NCBI GenBank assembly: GCA_013696065.1
Contig: JACCZJ010000467.1
Coordinates: 1-8,588, forward strand
Direction of reading: 5' to 3'
Length of the DNA: 8,588 nt
DNA from: Nocardioidaceae bacterium
Lineage (GTDB): Bacteria; Actinomycetota; Actinomycetes; Propionibacteriales; Nocardioidaceae
Every line of letters begins with the position of its first letter. Within the stretch, counting starts at the first letter, position 1. The notes beneath the pieces were generated by a model. It saw only the letters and a list, made by a program, of their open reading frames with translations. It was not told where the DNA came from and searched no databases. Below, in pieces: positions 1 to 5,696 of the stretch. A program made the translations under genes and the position numbers.

Positions 1-165
1 ATGCAGTGGCCGGGCGTGACCTCGACGAGCGAAGACATCGTCGAGGGCGACGTCGACGTCACCTCCTGGGTTGTCACGGAGTCGCTATGGCGCCGCGCGG
101 TCGACGAGTACGGGCCGGGCGTCATCGACTTCTCCGGGTCGCTCCGACCCGTCGAGATGGGCTAG
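1..165 (+). CDS. 3' end of an unidentified gene (truncated by window edge)
   Basis: Frame 1 is open from the first base to a TAG at 163-165, giving 54 residues that end in SLRPVEMG. Almost every codon ends in G or C and the composition is rich in Asp, Val and Glu, as expected for real coding DNA in a high-GC actinobacterium; the other frames look like shadows. The first codon happens to be ATG, but no upstream sequence is available to show a ribosome site, so this is most likely the C-terminal tail of a longer protein. I do not recognise the family. The fragment has no membrane segment and no motif I can name. A 77-base gap separates it from the next gene on the same strand. Confidence 0.6.
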   Translation: MQWPGVTSTSEDIVEGDVDVTSWVVTESLWRRAVDEYGPGVIDFSGSLRPVEMG

Positions 166-242
166 CCCCTATCAGGCTAGGCCCGTGAGACTGGGCGGCG
201 AACCGGCATGCAGCCACGTTTCATGATCCCGGGGGTGCTGTC

Positions 243-851
243 GTGTCGCTGCTGCGGCAGACTGGCAGCGGAGCAGACATGGACCAGATTGACGACCGCA
301 TCGAGGCTGCCTTCACCGCCGTCGCGCGTGAGAAGTTCCTGCCCAGAAAGCAGCGCCGCCACGCCGGGGAGGATCGTCCGTTGCTGATCGGACACGAGCA
401 GACCAACTCCCAGCCGACCACCGTCCTGCAGATGCTTCAGCTGCTCGATCCGCATCCGGGTCACCGCGTGCTCGACGTGGGCAGTGGCTCCGGGTGGACC
501 TGCGCGCTGCTCGGAGAACTGGTGGGGTCGACGGGTGAGGTGTTCGGGGTCGAGCTGATCCCCGAGCTGACGGACCTGGCTCGCCGCAACCTGTCCGGTT
601 TCCCTCAACCTTGGGTCAGCGTGCACCAAGCGGAGTCGGGGGTGCTGGGGGCGCCGTCACAAGCCCCGTTCGACCGCATCCTCGTCTCGGCCGAAGCCTC
701 CTCATTGCCCGACGCTCTCGTTGAGCAGCTAGGTAAAGGCGCTCGGATGGTGATCCCTGTCAGCGGACGGCTCAACATCGTCGATCGCGACGAGACCGGA
801 AGCGTCGAGGTGCGACGCATCGGCTACTACTCCTTCGTCCCGCTCAAGTAA
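243..851 (+). CDS. pcm: Protein-L-isoaspartate O-methyltransferase family protein
   Basis: This is a class I SAM-dependent methyltransferase of the PCMT family, which methylates isoaspartyl residues in aged proteins as the first step of their repair in the cytoplasm. The SAM-binding motif I, VLDVGSGSGWT, lies at residues 76-86. The family's GHEQTxSQP substrate-pocket motif is at 50-58 (GHEQTNSQP), and FDRILVSAEA later matches the post-motif II strand. At 202 residues it is near full family length. The start is uncertain. GTG at 243 has a GGGGGTG Shine-Dalgarno five bases upstream; ATG at 279 has CGGAG five bases upstream and would give a 190-residue protein that keeps every motif. It stands alone and converges on the ChaB-like gene with only 24 bases between stops. 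Substrate specificity (true isoaspartate or another carboxyl group) cannot be told from sequence. Confidence 0.9.
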   Translation: MSLLRQTGSGADMDQIDDRIEAAFTAVAREKFLPRKQRRHAGEDRPLLIGHEQTNSQPTTVLQMLQLLDPHPGHRVLDVGSGSGWTCALLGELVGSTGEVFGVELIPELTDLARRNLSGFPQPWVSVHQAESGVLGAPSQAPFDRILVSAEASSLPDALVEQLGKGARMVIPVSGRLNIVDRDETGSVEVRRIGYYSFVPLK

Positions 852-875
852 GCGCCATCCGCTCAGCGCAAGCGG

Positions 876-1295
876 TCAGTCACGGGCCTCTCGGGTGGCC
901 CTGTCATTGGCCTTTTGAATCCCCTCGACCAGTTCGTCCTTGGTCATCCTGGATCGGCCGGAGACGTCGAGTCGGCGAGCGATGTCGAGCAGGTGCTTCT
1001 TCGAGGCGTTGGCATCCACCCCTCCCGCGGTCTCGGCGTCAGTGCCGCGTCCTCCCTCGGCTTTGGCGTCCGACGGGCCCTTGTGGTCCTTCGGCTCCCA
1101 GTGGTCGCCGACCTTTTCATGGGTGTGTTTGAGCGCGGAGAAGGCGACGCGATGGGCTCGCTCGACGTCGCCATACTGCTCAGCGGCGGAGTCATGCGCC
1201 TTCGCGAACGTGCGTTGCGCCTTAGAATCGGAGCGTTTCAGCGTGCTGGGCAGCTCGTCCTGTTTGGGCGTGCCCCTCTTTGTCGTCTTCGGCAT
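876..1295 (-). CDS. ChaB-domain / Rho-N-like domain small protein
   Basis: The protein has 139 residues. Residues about 13-70 match the ChaB family: LPSTLKRSDSKAQRTFAKAHDSA, then the Tyr-Gly and AHRVAFSALKH helix and VGDHWEPKD. A low-complexity Gly/Asp/Ala linker spans about 71-98. Residues about 100-130 form a Rho-N/SAP-like helix-extension-helix (LLDIARRLDVSGRSRMTKDELVEGI), which usually binds nucleic acid. ChaB was named as a regulator of cation transport in Escherichia coli, but its biochemical role is unsettled; the Rho-N-like tail points to DNA or RNA association here. I chose ATG at 1295 because AAGGAGG lies five bases upstream and because the residues upstream in the same frame (Cys-rich, unlike the family) are not conserved in type. 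It is transcribed divergently from the antitoxin gene. It is strongly charged and has no membrane segment. Confidence 0.85.
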   Translation of the reverse strand: MPKTTKRGTPKQDELPSTLKRSDSKAQRTFAKAHDSAAEQYGDVERAHRVAFSALKHTHEKVGDHWEPKDHKGPSDAKAEGGRGTDAETAGGVDANASKKHLLDIARRLDVSGRSRMTKDELVEGIQKANDRATREARD

Positions 1296-1405
1296 GTGTC
1301 CTCCTTGCTCGTTCGACGAAGTGTGTACGTCGGCATCGCTTCTCATGTCACCACACTCGGCGCCTCGCCGCCAAAGGTGTAATGCGCACCCGCAGCAGGC
1401 TCTGC

Positions 1406-1439
1406 GCATCATGATGCAGCTTGCCTGACATCACGATGT
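1406..1439. promoter_or_regulatory. Tandem palindromes, probable antitoxin operator
   Basis: Two inverted repeats share the core CATC-NN-GATG. The first, GCATC-AT-GATGC, is a perfect 12-bp palindrome at 1406-1417. The second, ACATC-AC-GATGT, is at 1428-1439. Their centres are 22 bp apart, about two helical turns, and the second ends 11 bases before the antitoxin ATG at 1451. RHH antitoxins bind short palindromes as dimers and often occupy tandem sites cooperatively to repress their own operon, so the spacing and location fit autoregulation. The region is also upstream of the divergent ChaB-like gene, which could share the control. Binding is inferred, not shown. Confidence 0.6.
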
Positions 1440-1450
1440 AGCCGTTGTCC

Positions 1451-1678
1451 ATGAGAACGACCGTCAACCTCGACGAAGACATCGTTGCCTCGCTCACACA
1501 GCTGCGGGAAGAGCGCGGGCTGGGTTTGAGCGAAGTGTTGAATCGGTTGGCTCGATCAGGCTCGGAACTGTTGCACGACTCGGTGGCTGAAGAGCAGTTC
1601 GTCCAACGCACTCACGGGCTCGGCTTGCGGCTCGACGTCACCAATGTCGCGGAAGCTTTCGACGCGCTCGCAGAGTGA
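1451..1678 (+). CDS. vapB: Ribbon-helix-helix antitoxin (VapB/CopG type)
   Basis: The protein has 75 residues. MRTTVNLDEDIVASLTQL is the typical RHH start: a short beta strand (RTTVNL) that reads DNA, then helix A, a turn (ERGLGLSEV) and helix B. The C-terminal part (LGLRLDVTNVAEAFDAL) resembles the toxin-binding tail of antitoxins paired with VapC proteins of the MIVDAN/YAVD kind. The start was set at ATG 1451, where the family sequence begins; a TTG at 1445 is in frame but adds only two residues. No good Shine-Dalgarno is visible at either. The stop TGA overlaps the toxin ATG (ATGA at 1678), typical of translational coupling. The gene itself shows no damage although its toxin partner is broken. 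It probably represses its own promoter through the palindromes just upstream. Confidence 0.85.
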   Translation: MRTTVNLDEDIVASLTQLREERGLGLSEVLNRLARSGSELLHDSVAEEQFVQRTHGLGLRLDVTNVAEAFDALAE

Positions 1679-2159
1679 TGATGATCGTCGTCGCGAACAT
1701 ATTGCTGTATGCCGTTGACAGGTCCTTGCCGCAACATGACATGGCGAGGACTTGGTTGACACGGCAACTGACGGTCGCAGCCGAGTGGGGATGCCCTGCC
1801 CTCTTTGTTGGCATTCATGCGGATCGCTACACACCCACGCGCCTCACAGTCGCCGCTCTCGGGGGCGGCCGCCTGGGACATCGTGACGGCGTGGTTAGAC
1901 CGGGACGTGGTCTGGATCCCGACGGCGACTCGACACCATGCGGCCGTCATTGGAGGCCTCGTGCGCAAGTACGCCGTCCAGTCCACCCTGGTGCCTGACA
2001 CCCACCTCGCGGCACTCTCGCTTAGAGTTCGGGGTACCACTTGTCTCTGCCGACGACGACTTTGCTCGATTCACCGAGATCACCTGGGTCAACTCGATCA
2101 CCGATGTCGACACGCGAAACAGCTCACCGACCCGGAGGTGGACGTCTCCGAGTCGATGA
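1678..2159 (+). pseudogene. vapC: Broken VapC toxin (PIN-domain ribonuclease), two frameshifts
   Basis: Three frames joined in order give one VapC protein. Frame A from ATG 1678/1681 reads IVVANILLYAVDRSLPQHD up to about 1797. Frame B from about 1799 reads LLAFMRIATHPRASQSPLSG and runs through LVRKYAVQSTLVPDTHLAAL to about 2020. Frame C from about 2022 reads LEFGVPLVSADDDFARF. The first break looks like a 2-base loss where the family has a Trp before Pro-Ser-Leu-Leu; the second looks like a 1-base gain near 2021. The first catalytic Asp, normally in MIVDAN, is Val here (GTC at 1690-1692). The later PIN acidic positions (VPDTHLA, SADDDF) are still readable. The normal stop after the ITWVNSI region is missing, so frame C runs on to TGA 2159. 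The intact protein would be an Mg-dependent RNase neutralised by the upstream antitoxin. A substituted active-site residue together with two shifts argues for decay rather than sequencing error alone. Confidence 0.85.
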
Positions 2160-2177
2160 GCCGGTCCATCGGATGGA

Positions 2178-2957
2178 TCAGCGACGAGGGGCTGAAAAGC
2201 GGACGAGTTCAGCCCGTCCCAGTTCGGGGCTGACGTTGACCTCCAGGACAACACCGACGCCGGGCGCATAGAACTTGAACTCCTGGACTCGAGGCTCAAG
2301 GGGTGTGGTGTCCTCGGTCATGAGGGCGTGTCGGTAGCTACCAGCCGGCACGACCACTCGATTCGACCGGTCCAGCACTTTGCCCTGATCTTCGGCGTGG
2401 CCTGCGTAGTACTCCTGCCAGTACCGCTTCCCGACCCGTGGGCACCCGAGCATGGCAATCCCTGCTTTGGCTCCGTCGACACCGGCCTGCCAGGACCCCT
2501 CAGTGCTGACCTGTCCATCGTCATACGACTTGGTCGCCTCGCCGAGATACCAGACGTTGCCGCGCCTGTCTTGGGCGTACCAGTCGAAGGTGTGCTCGAT
2601 CAGCTCACCGTCCAGGGTGACGACGTCACGGACGACAGTGGCCCTGATGCCCATGATCCGCTTGGTGCGATCAAGCACCTTGACCACGATGCGCTCGTCC
2701 CCATCTGGGGCGTGTTCGACATACACCCAGCGACTTCCCTTCAGCCAGGGCATGTACTGGTTGTCGATCCGACGCACGAAGGAGTCTGGGCTCGGTAGGG
2801 GAATGATTGGTGGGTCGAGGGGTGCGACCTGGAGGGCCGCCGTTTCGTGAGATGCGCTCTGACCGCTGCCGGCGGCGACGCTGCTGCCAGCGGCCATCAG
2901 CAGGGCAGCCGAAGTCGCGACCACCGACCAGCTACGGGCTTTCAGTGGGAGTGCCAT
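2178..2957 (-). CDS. Secreted protein of unknown function
   Basis: The protein has 259 residues. It starts with a Sec-type signal peptide: positive residues at 6-8, a hydrophobic stretch at about 11-28 (VVATSAALLMAAG) and small residues around a likely cleavage near SSVAAGS. After a Pro-rich linker the mature domain has FVRRIDNQYMPWLKGSRWVY, IVVKVLDRTKRIMGIRA, VVRDVVTLDGELIEHTFDWYAQD, NVWYLGE and FYAPGVGVVLEV. This pattern recurs in uncharacterised exported proteins of actinobacteria and some other bacteria; I know of no assigned reaction. The many beta-strand repeats suggest a beta-rich ligand-binding or barrel-like fold, which is inference. There is no lipobox. ATG at 2957 was chosen because AGGAGG lies four bases upstream; an ATG at 3008 in the same frame has no such site. 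It is divergent from the two-component operon and probably controlled by it. Its stop lies 18 bases from the end of the vapC pseudogene. Confidence 0.85.
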   Translation of the reverse strand: MALPLKARSWSVVATSAALLMAAGSSVAAGSGQSASHETAALQVAPLDPPIIPLPSPDSFVRRIDNQYMPWLKGSRWVYVEHAPDGDERIVVKVLDRTKRIMGIRATVVRDVVTLDGELIEHTFDWYAQDRRGNVWYLGEATKSYDDGQVSTEGSWQAGVDGAKAGIAMLGCPRVGKRYWQEYYAGHAEDQGKVLDRSNRVVVPAGSYRHALMTEDTTPLEPRVQEFKFYAPGVGVVLEVNVSPELGRAELVRFSAPRR

Positions 2958-3029
2958 GGTTCCTCCTGAAGTGTTCACGACCCGACTCTCGGGCGCTTCG
3001 ACCACCATGCGCGGCGAATGACGAAGCTG

Positions 3030-3036
3030 CGCTGAA
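3030..3036 (-). promoter_or_regulatory. Minus-strand TTCAGCG copy facing the secreted-protein gene
   Basis: On the minus strand 3036-3030 reads TTCAGCG, the same word as the plus-strand array at 3078-3107. It lies 73 bases upstream of the secreted-protein ATG and is followed eleven bases later by a weaker TTCGTCA. A pair of half sites at this spacing would suit an OmpR-class dimer acting on the secreted gene. A single 7-base match can occur by chance, so this is only suggestive. Confidence 0.35.
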
Positions 3037-3077
3037 CCCTCGACTGCCGCCCAGCACCGAGGTGGCTCCAGGGATGC

Positions 3078-3107
3078 ATTCAGCGGGAATTCAGCGTGGA
3101 TTCAGCG
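3078..3107 (+). promoter_or_regulatory. Three ATTCAGCG direct repeats at 11-bp spacing
   Basis: Exact copies of ATTCAGCG start at 3078, 3089 and 3100, separated by three bases each. Direct repeats with 11-bp periodicity are the usual target of PhoB/OmpR winged-helix dimers; mycobacterial PhoP, for example, binds 7-base repeats with 4-base gaps. The array sits in the 171-base gap between the secreted-protein gene and the response regulator, ending 21 bases before the regulator ATG. The simplest reading is the regulator's own binding site, used for autoregulation and perhaps for control of the divergent gene. I could not place a convincing -10/-35 pair in this gap. Confidence 0.7.
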
Positions 3108-3128
3108 CCGTCGTGCCACCGTGGTGTT

Positions 3129-3806
3129 ATGCGAGTCCTGGTCGTCGACGACGATGTGCACCTGGTGGGGGCGCTGAAACGCGGCTTGGAGGCAGAGGGT
3201 TTCGCGGTCGATGCCGCCCTCGACGGTGTCGAAGCCGAGTGGCTCGCCACCGAGAACCCCTACGACGCGATCGTTCTCGACATCATGCTGCCCGGCCTCA
3301 CTGGATATGAGCTGTGCCAGCGGTTGCGCGAGGCCGGCAATTGGACCCCGATCTTCATGCTCACCGCCAAGGTCGGTTCCAACGACGAGGCCCGAGCTCT
3401 CGACACCGGTGCAGACGACTTCTTGTCAAAGCCGTTTTCGTATGTCGTCTTGGTCGCCCGGCTACGGGCCTTGTTGCGTCGGGGTGGTCACGAACGACCC
3501 GCCGTCCTCGTCGCCGGAGACCTTCAACTCGATCCCGCCTTGCACACGGTGGCGCGCGGAGAAGCGCCGATCCCCCTGACGCCTCGGCAGTTTTCGCTGC
3601 TGGAGTTCTTGATGCGCCGCCCGGGCGAAGTGATCTCCAAGACCGAAATCCTGGAGCACGTGTGGGACTTCGCCTTTGAGGGAGACCCGAACATCGTCGA
3701 GGTTTACATCCGGCAGCTGAGGCAGCGTGTTGACGAGCCGTTTGGCCGCAAGAGCCTGCAAACCGTGCGCCTCGTCGGCTACCGGCTGGATGCGGGTGGC
3801 GGTTGA
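3129..3806 (+). CDS. OmpR/PhoB-family response regulator
   Basis: The protein has 225 residues. The receiver domain occupies residues 1-118: the acidic pair D8/D9, phosphoacceptor D51 (VLDIMLPG), switch T79 (MLTAK) and K101 (LSKPF) are all present. A winged-helix DNA-binding domain runs from about 125 to 222, with LTPRQFSLLEFLMRRPGEVISK, the recognition helix near NIVEVYIRQLRQRVD, and the wing TVRLVGYRL. When phosphorylated it should dimerise and bind direct repeats. ATG 3129 was chosen because MRVLVVDDD is the family start; the upstream in-frame codons run through the repeat array. No strong Shine-Dalgarno is seen (only GTGGTG). The stop is followed after one base by the kinase start, so the two genes form an operon. 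The sequence is of the general MprA/TcrA-like type, but I cannot assign a specific orthologue. Confidence 0.95.
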   Translation: MRVLVVDDDVHLVGALKRGLEAEGFAVDAALDGVEAEWLATENPYDAIVLDIMLPGLTGYELCQRLREAGNWTPIFMLTAKVGSNDEARALDTGADDFLSKPFSYVVLVARLRALLRRGGHERPAVLVAGDLQLDPALHTVARGEAPIPLTPRQFSLLEFLMRRPGEVISKTEILEHVWDFAFEGDPNIVEVYIRQLRQRVDEPFGRKSLQTVRLVGYRLDAGGG

Positions 3807-3807
3807 G

Positions 3808-5262
3808 ATGGCAGCCGACAAGGCCAGGTCAGAGGTGGAGGTAGGAGTCGATGAGCCTCCCCCTGGACTGGGGGGCTGGTGGTCGCGGATGTCGGTGCGG
3901 ACTCGCATCACAGTGCTGGCTTCGGTGATAGTCGGCCTGACGCTCATCGCCGCCGCCGCCGGCTTGCTGCTCACCTTGCAGCACTCTCTCGTATCTAACC
4001 GAGACGACCTTTCTCGCGCCAGGGCGGTCGACCTCGCGAACCAAGCGGCCGACGGCTCCCTACCCAAACTGCTGACCGAGGTCGGTGAGGACTCGTTGGC
4101 GCAGGTGGTCGATAGTGAGGGCCGAGTCCTGGCTGCGTCGAGTGGGTTGGTCGGACAAGGGCCGATCAGCTCCTTCGTCCCAGAAGACTCCGGCCCGGAA
4201 GTGCGGACCCTGCGTGGTGTGCCCGACGACTCAGAGACCGAGGACTTCAGGGTGTGGGTGCTCCGCGCGTCTACGACCGATGGTGAGGTCACGGTGTTCG
4301 TGGGGACCAGCCTTGAGTCCCTCTCTGAGGCGGTGTCGACGCTACGCCGCTCGCTTCTCGTCGGCATACCGATTCTGTTGCTGGTGCTCGCGGTCGCGAC
4401 TCGGGTGATGGTGGGCCGAGCGCTCCGGCCAGTCGAGGACATCCGAGCAGAGGTGGCGGCCATCTCGGGGTCTGCCTTGGACCGACGGGTTTCTGTGCCG
4501 CCGAGCGCTGACGAGGTTGCTCGGCTCGCGGTGACGATGAACGACATGCTCGACCGGCTCGAGGCGGCCAGCAGCCGACAGAAGGAGTTCATCGGTGACG
4601 CGTCCCATGAGCTGCAGAGTCCGCTGACCGCTTTTCGCGCTCAGCTGGAGGTGGCACTCGCACATCCGCAGGGCGTGGACTGGACCACGTTGGCCGGTGA
4701 CCTGCTGGTCGACAGCGACAGGATGGAACGGCTCGTTCATGACCTGCTCTTCCTCGCCAAAGAAGATGCTGGTCAGCCCATACGCCTCGACGAGCCTGTC
4801 GACCTCGAGATGGTGGTGCTGGAGGAGGTCTCACGGCTGGCAGCGCGGACGCCTGTCGTTTTCGACACGTCGCTCGTCTCGCCCGCGCCGACTCAGGGAA
4901 ACCGCCAAGAGCTCAGCCGACTGATGCGCAACGTACTCGAGAATGCGGCTAGACACGCTCGATCGCGGGTGAAAATCGAGCTGGAGGCCAGGTCGGCAGA
5001 GATCATGATCGCGGTCACCGACGACGGCCACGGAATCCCACCGGACCACGAGGCGCGCATCTTCGAGCGGTTCGCCAGGATCGAGGGGGCTCGAGCGCGC
5101 AGCGACGGCGGCACTGGGCTGGGGCTGGCAATCGCTCGTGCCATCGCGGCGCGCCACGGCGGCGCGATCAGCGTGGACGCCTCACCGAGGGCGGGTGCCG
5201 ACCTTGCGGGGGCCCGCTTCGTGATCCGGCTGCCAGCAACTGAGGTCATGTCCGGACGTTGA
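3808..5262 (+). CDS. HAMP-domain sensor histidine kinase
   Basis: The protein has 484 residues. Segments in order are a cytoplasmic N-terminus of about 32 residues, TM1 at about 34-57, an extracytoplasmic sensor of about 120 residues, TM2 at about 182-204, HAMP at about 205-257, and HisKA with phosphoaccepting H267 in SHELQSPL. The ATPase domain follows, with N box N379 (LENAARHA), G1 box D405-G409 (DDGHGIPP), F box ERFARI and G2 box GGTGLGLA at about 434-441. It should phosphorylate the response regulator encoded one base upstream and probably also dephosphorylate it. Gln replaces the common Arg in the H box. The sensor region has no recognisable PAS or other domain, so the signal is unknown. 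ATG 3808 is used because it follows the regulator stop directly; M28 (ATG 3889), just before TM1, is an alternative. No strong Shine-Dalgarno is present, which suggests coupling. Confidence 0.95.
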   Translation: MAADKARSEVEVGVDEPPPGLGGWWSRMSVRTRITVLASVIVGLTLIAAAAGLLLTLQHSLVSNRDDLSRARAVDLANQAADGSLPKLLTEVGEDSLAQVVDSEGRVLAASSGLVGQGPISSFVPEDSGPEVRTLRGVPDDSETEDFRVWVLRASTTDGEVTVFVGTSLESLSEAVSTLRRSLLVGIPILLLVLAVATRVMVGRALRPVEDIRAEVAAISGSALDRRVSVPPSADEVARLAVTMNDMLDRLEAASSRQKEFIGDASHELQSPLTAFRAQLEVALAHPQGVDWTTLAGDLLVDSDRMERLVHDLLFLAKEDAGQPIRLDEPVDLEMVVLEEVSRLAARTPVVFDTSLVSPAPTQGNRQELSRLMRNVLENAARHARSRVKIELEARSAEIMIAVTDDGHGIPPDHEARIFERFARIEGARARSDGGTGLGLAIARAIAARHGGAISVDASPRAGADLAGARFVIRLPATEVMSGR

Positions 5263-5358
5263 TATCCGTGCTGTGTCAGCTGCGCGCCCGGCGTGTCTGG
5301 CGCCGCCTCTGGGCCGCCGTCGGTAGTCTTTGTCACGAGAAAGACGCTGAAACAAGGT

Positions 5359-5400
5359 GTGGGGCCCCTCAAAGTATGAGTTTGAGGGGCCCCACGTTTT
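5359..5400 (+). terminator. Strong intrinsic terminator after the two-component operon
   Basis: A perfect 15-bp stem pairs 5359-5373 with 5381-5395 around a 7-base loop (GTATGAG) and is followed by GTTTT. In RNA the stem can continue outward through three G-U wobbles and three Watson-Crick pairs (5353-5358 with 5396-5401), reaching about 21 bp. Each arm contains the self-complementary word GGGGCCCC. It lies 96 bases after the kinase stop and should end the response regulator-kinase transcript. The T-tract is short and interrupted, as is common in high-GC actinobacteria. Confidence 0.85.
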
Positions 5401-5491
5401 GGATGGGGCGAGGTGACGTCCCCATCCTCCCGGTCGGTCCGTCAAATCCCACCAGCATCGTCACCTGCTGGTGCGGTGAGTCGCCTCACCG
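5401..5491 (+). other. Run of three hairpins with complementary loops, possible structured RNA
   Basis: Hairpin A pairs GGATGGGG (5401-5408) with CCCCATCC (5420-5427) around an 11-base loop. Hairpin B pairs CACCAGCA (5450-5457) with TGCTGGTG (5466-5473) around an 8-base loop. Hairpin C pairs CGGTGAG (5474-5480) with CTCACCG (5485-5491) around TCGC and directly abuts B. The loop of A contains GGTGACG (5412-5418), and the loop of B contains its exact complement CGTCACC (5459-5465), so a 7-bp kissing interaction is possible. The segment lies just past the terminator, so it would need read-through, its own promoter or the opposite strand to be transcribed. It could be a small RNA, a 5' leader of the downstream gene, or a DNA-level site. 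I recognise no known RNA family. Confidence 0.35.
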
Positions 5492-5642
5492 GATGGATCC
5501 TCGGTTTCCTCCCGATCCCGCTCTCCCTTTCGGCAGTGCGTGAGGGAAGTTCTACACCCGTCATGGGGAGTGCACAACCCCTTGCGGCAAAGAAGTTTGA
5601 GTCTTTTGCCCGCCGCGCGACTTACGCACAGAAGTCCGTTGT

Positions 5643-5696
5643 TTGTCCACCGGTTAGCCCCGGTTTTCCACCAGTTTCGAGGGAGGCTGTGGAATA
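5643..5696. other. Cluster of three DnaA-box-like words
   Basis: TTGTCCACC is at 5643-5651 and TTTTCCACC at 5664-5672, 21 bp apart in the same orientation, and TATTCCACA is on the minus strand at 5696-5688. The actinobacterial DnaA box is close to TTGTCCACA, so the first differs at the last base and the others at two or more positions. No dnaA, dnaN or AT-rich unwinding region is nearby, so this is not the chromosomal origin. It could be a minor DnaA-binding site, another protein's operator, or chance. Confidence 0.25.

Noticed and set aside
859..875. 5-bp hairpin CCGCT/AGCGG between the converging methyltransferase and ChaB-like genes
   Set aside because: The stem is too short and has no T-tract on either strand to call a terminator, although the position between two stops would suit one.
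3078..3107. CRISPR-like or iteron array
   Set aside because: The units are only 11 bp apart and 8 bases long, with no spacers and no replication gene. The position fits a transcription-factor site.
3462..4592. 376-residue open frame on the minus strand across the regulator-kinase junction
   Set aside because: Its sequence is Ser/Thr/Arg-rich with no domain, and both genes on the other strand have complete family motifs.
5263..5358. tRNA or known structural RNA just before the terminator
   Set aside because: There is no T-arm GGTTCGA-type motif, no cloverleaf and no CCA end. The stretch also lacks the conserved words of RNase P, tmRNA or SRP RNA.
5259..5543. 94-residue plus-strand frame after the kinase
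   Set aside because: It reads straight through the terminator hairpin, is Cys/Arg/Trp-rich and has no coding-type codon bias.
5643..5696. Replication origin
   Set aside because: The DnaA-like words all have mismatches, there is no AT-rich unwinding region, and no dnaA, dnaN or rep gene is nearby.
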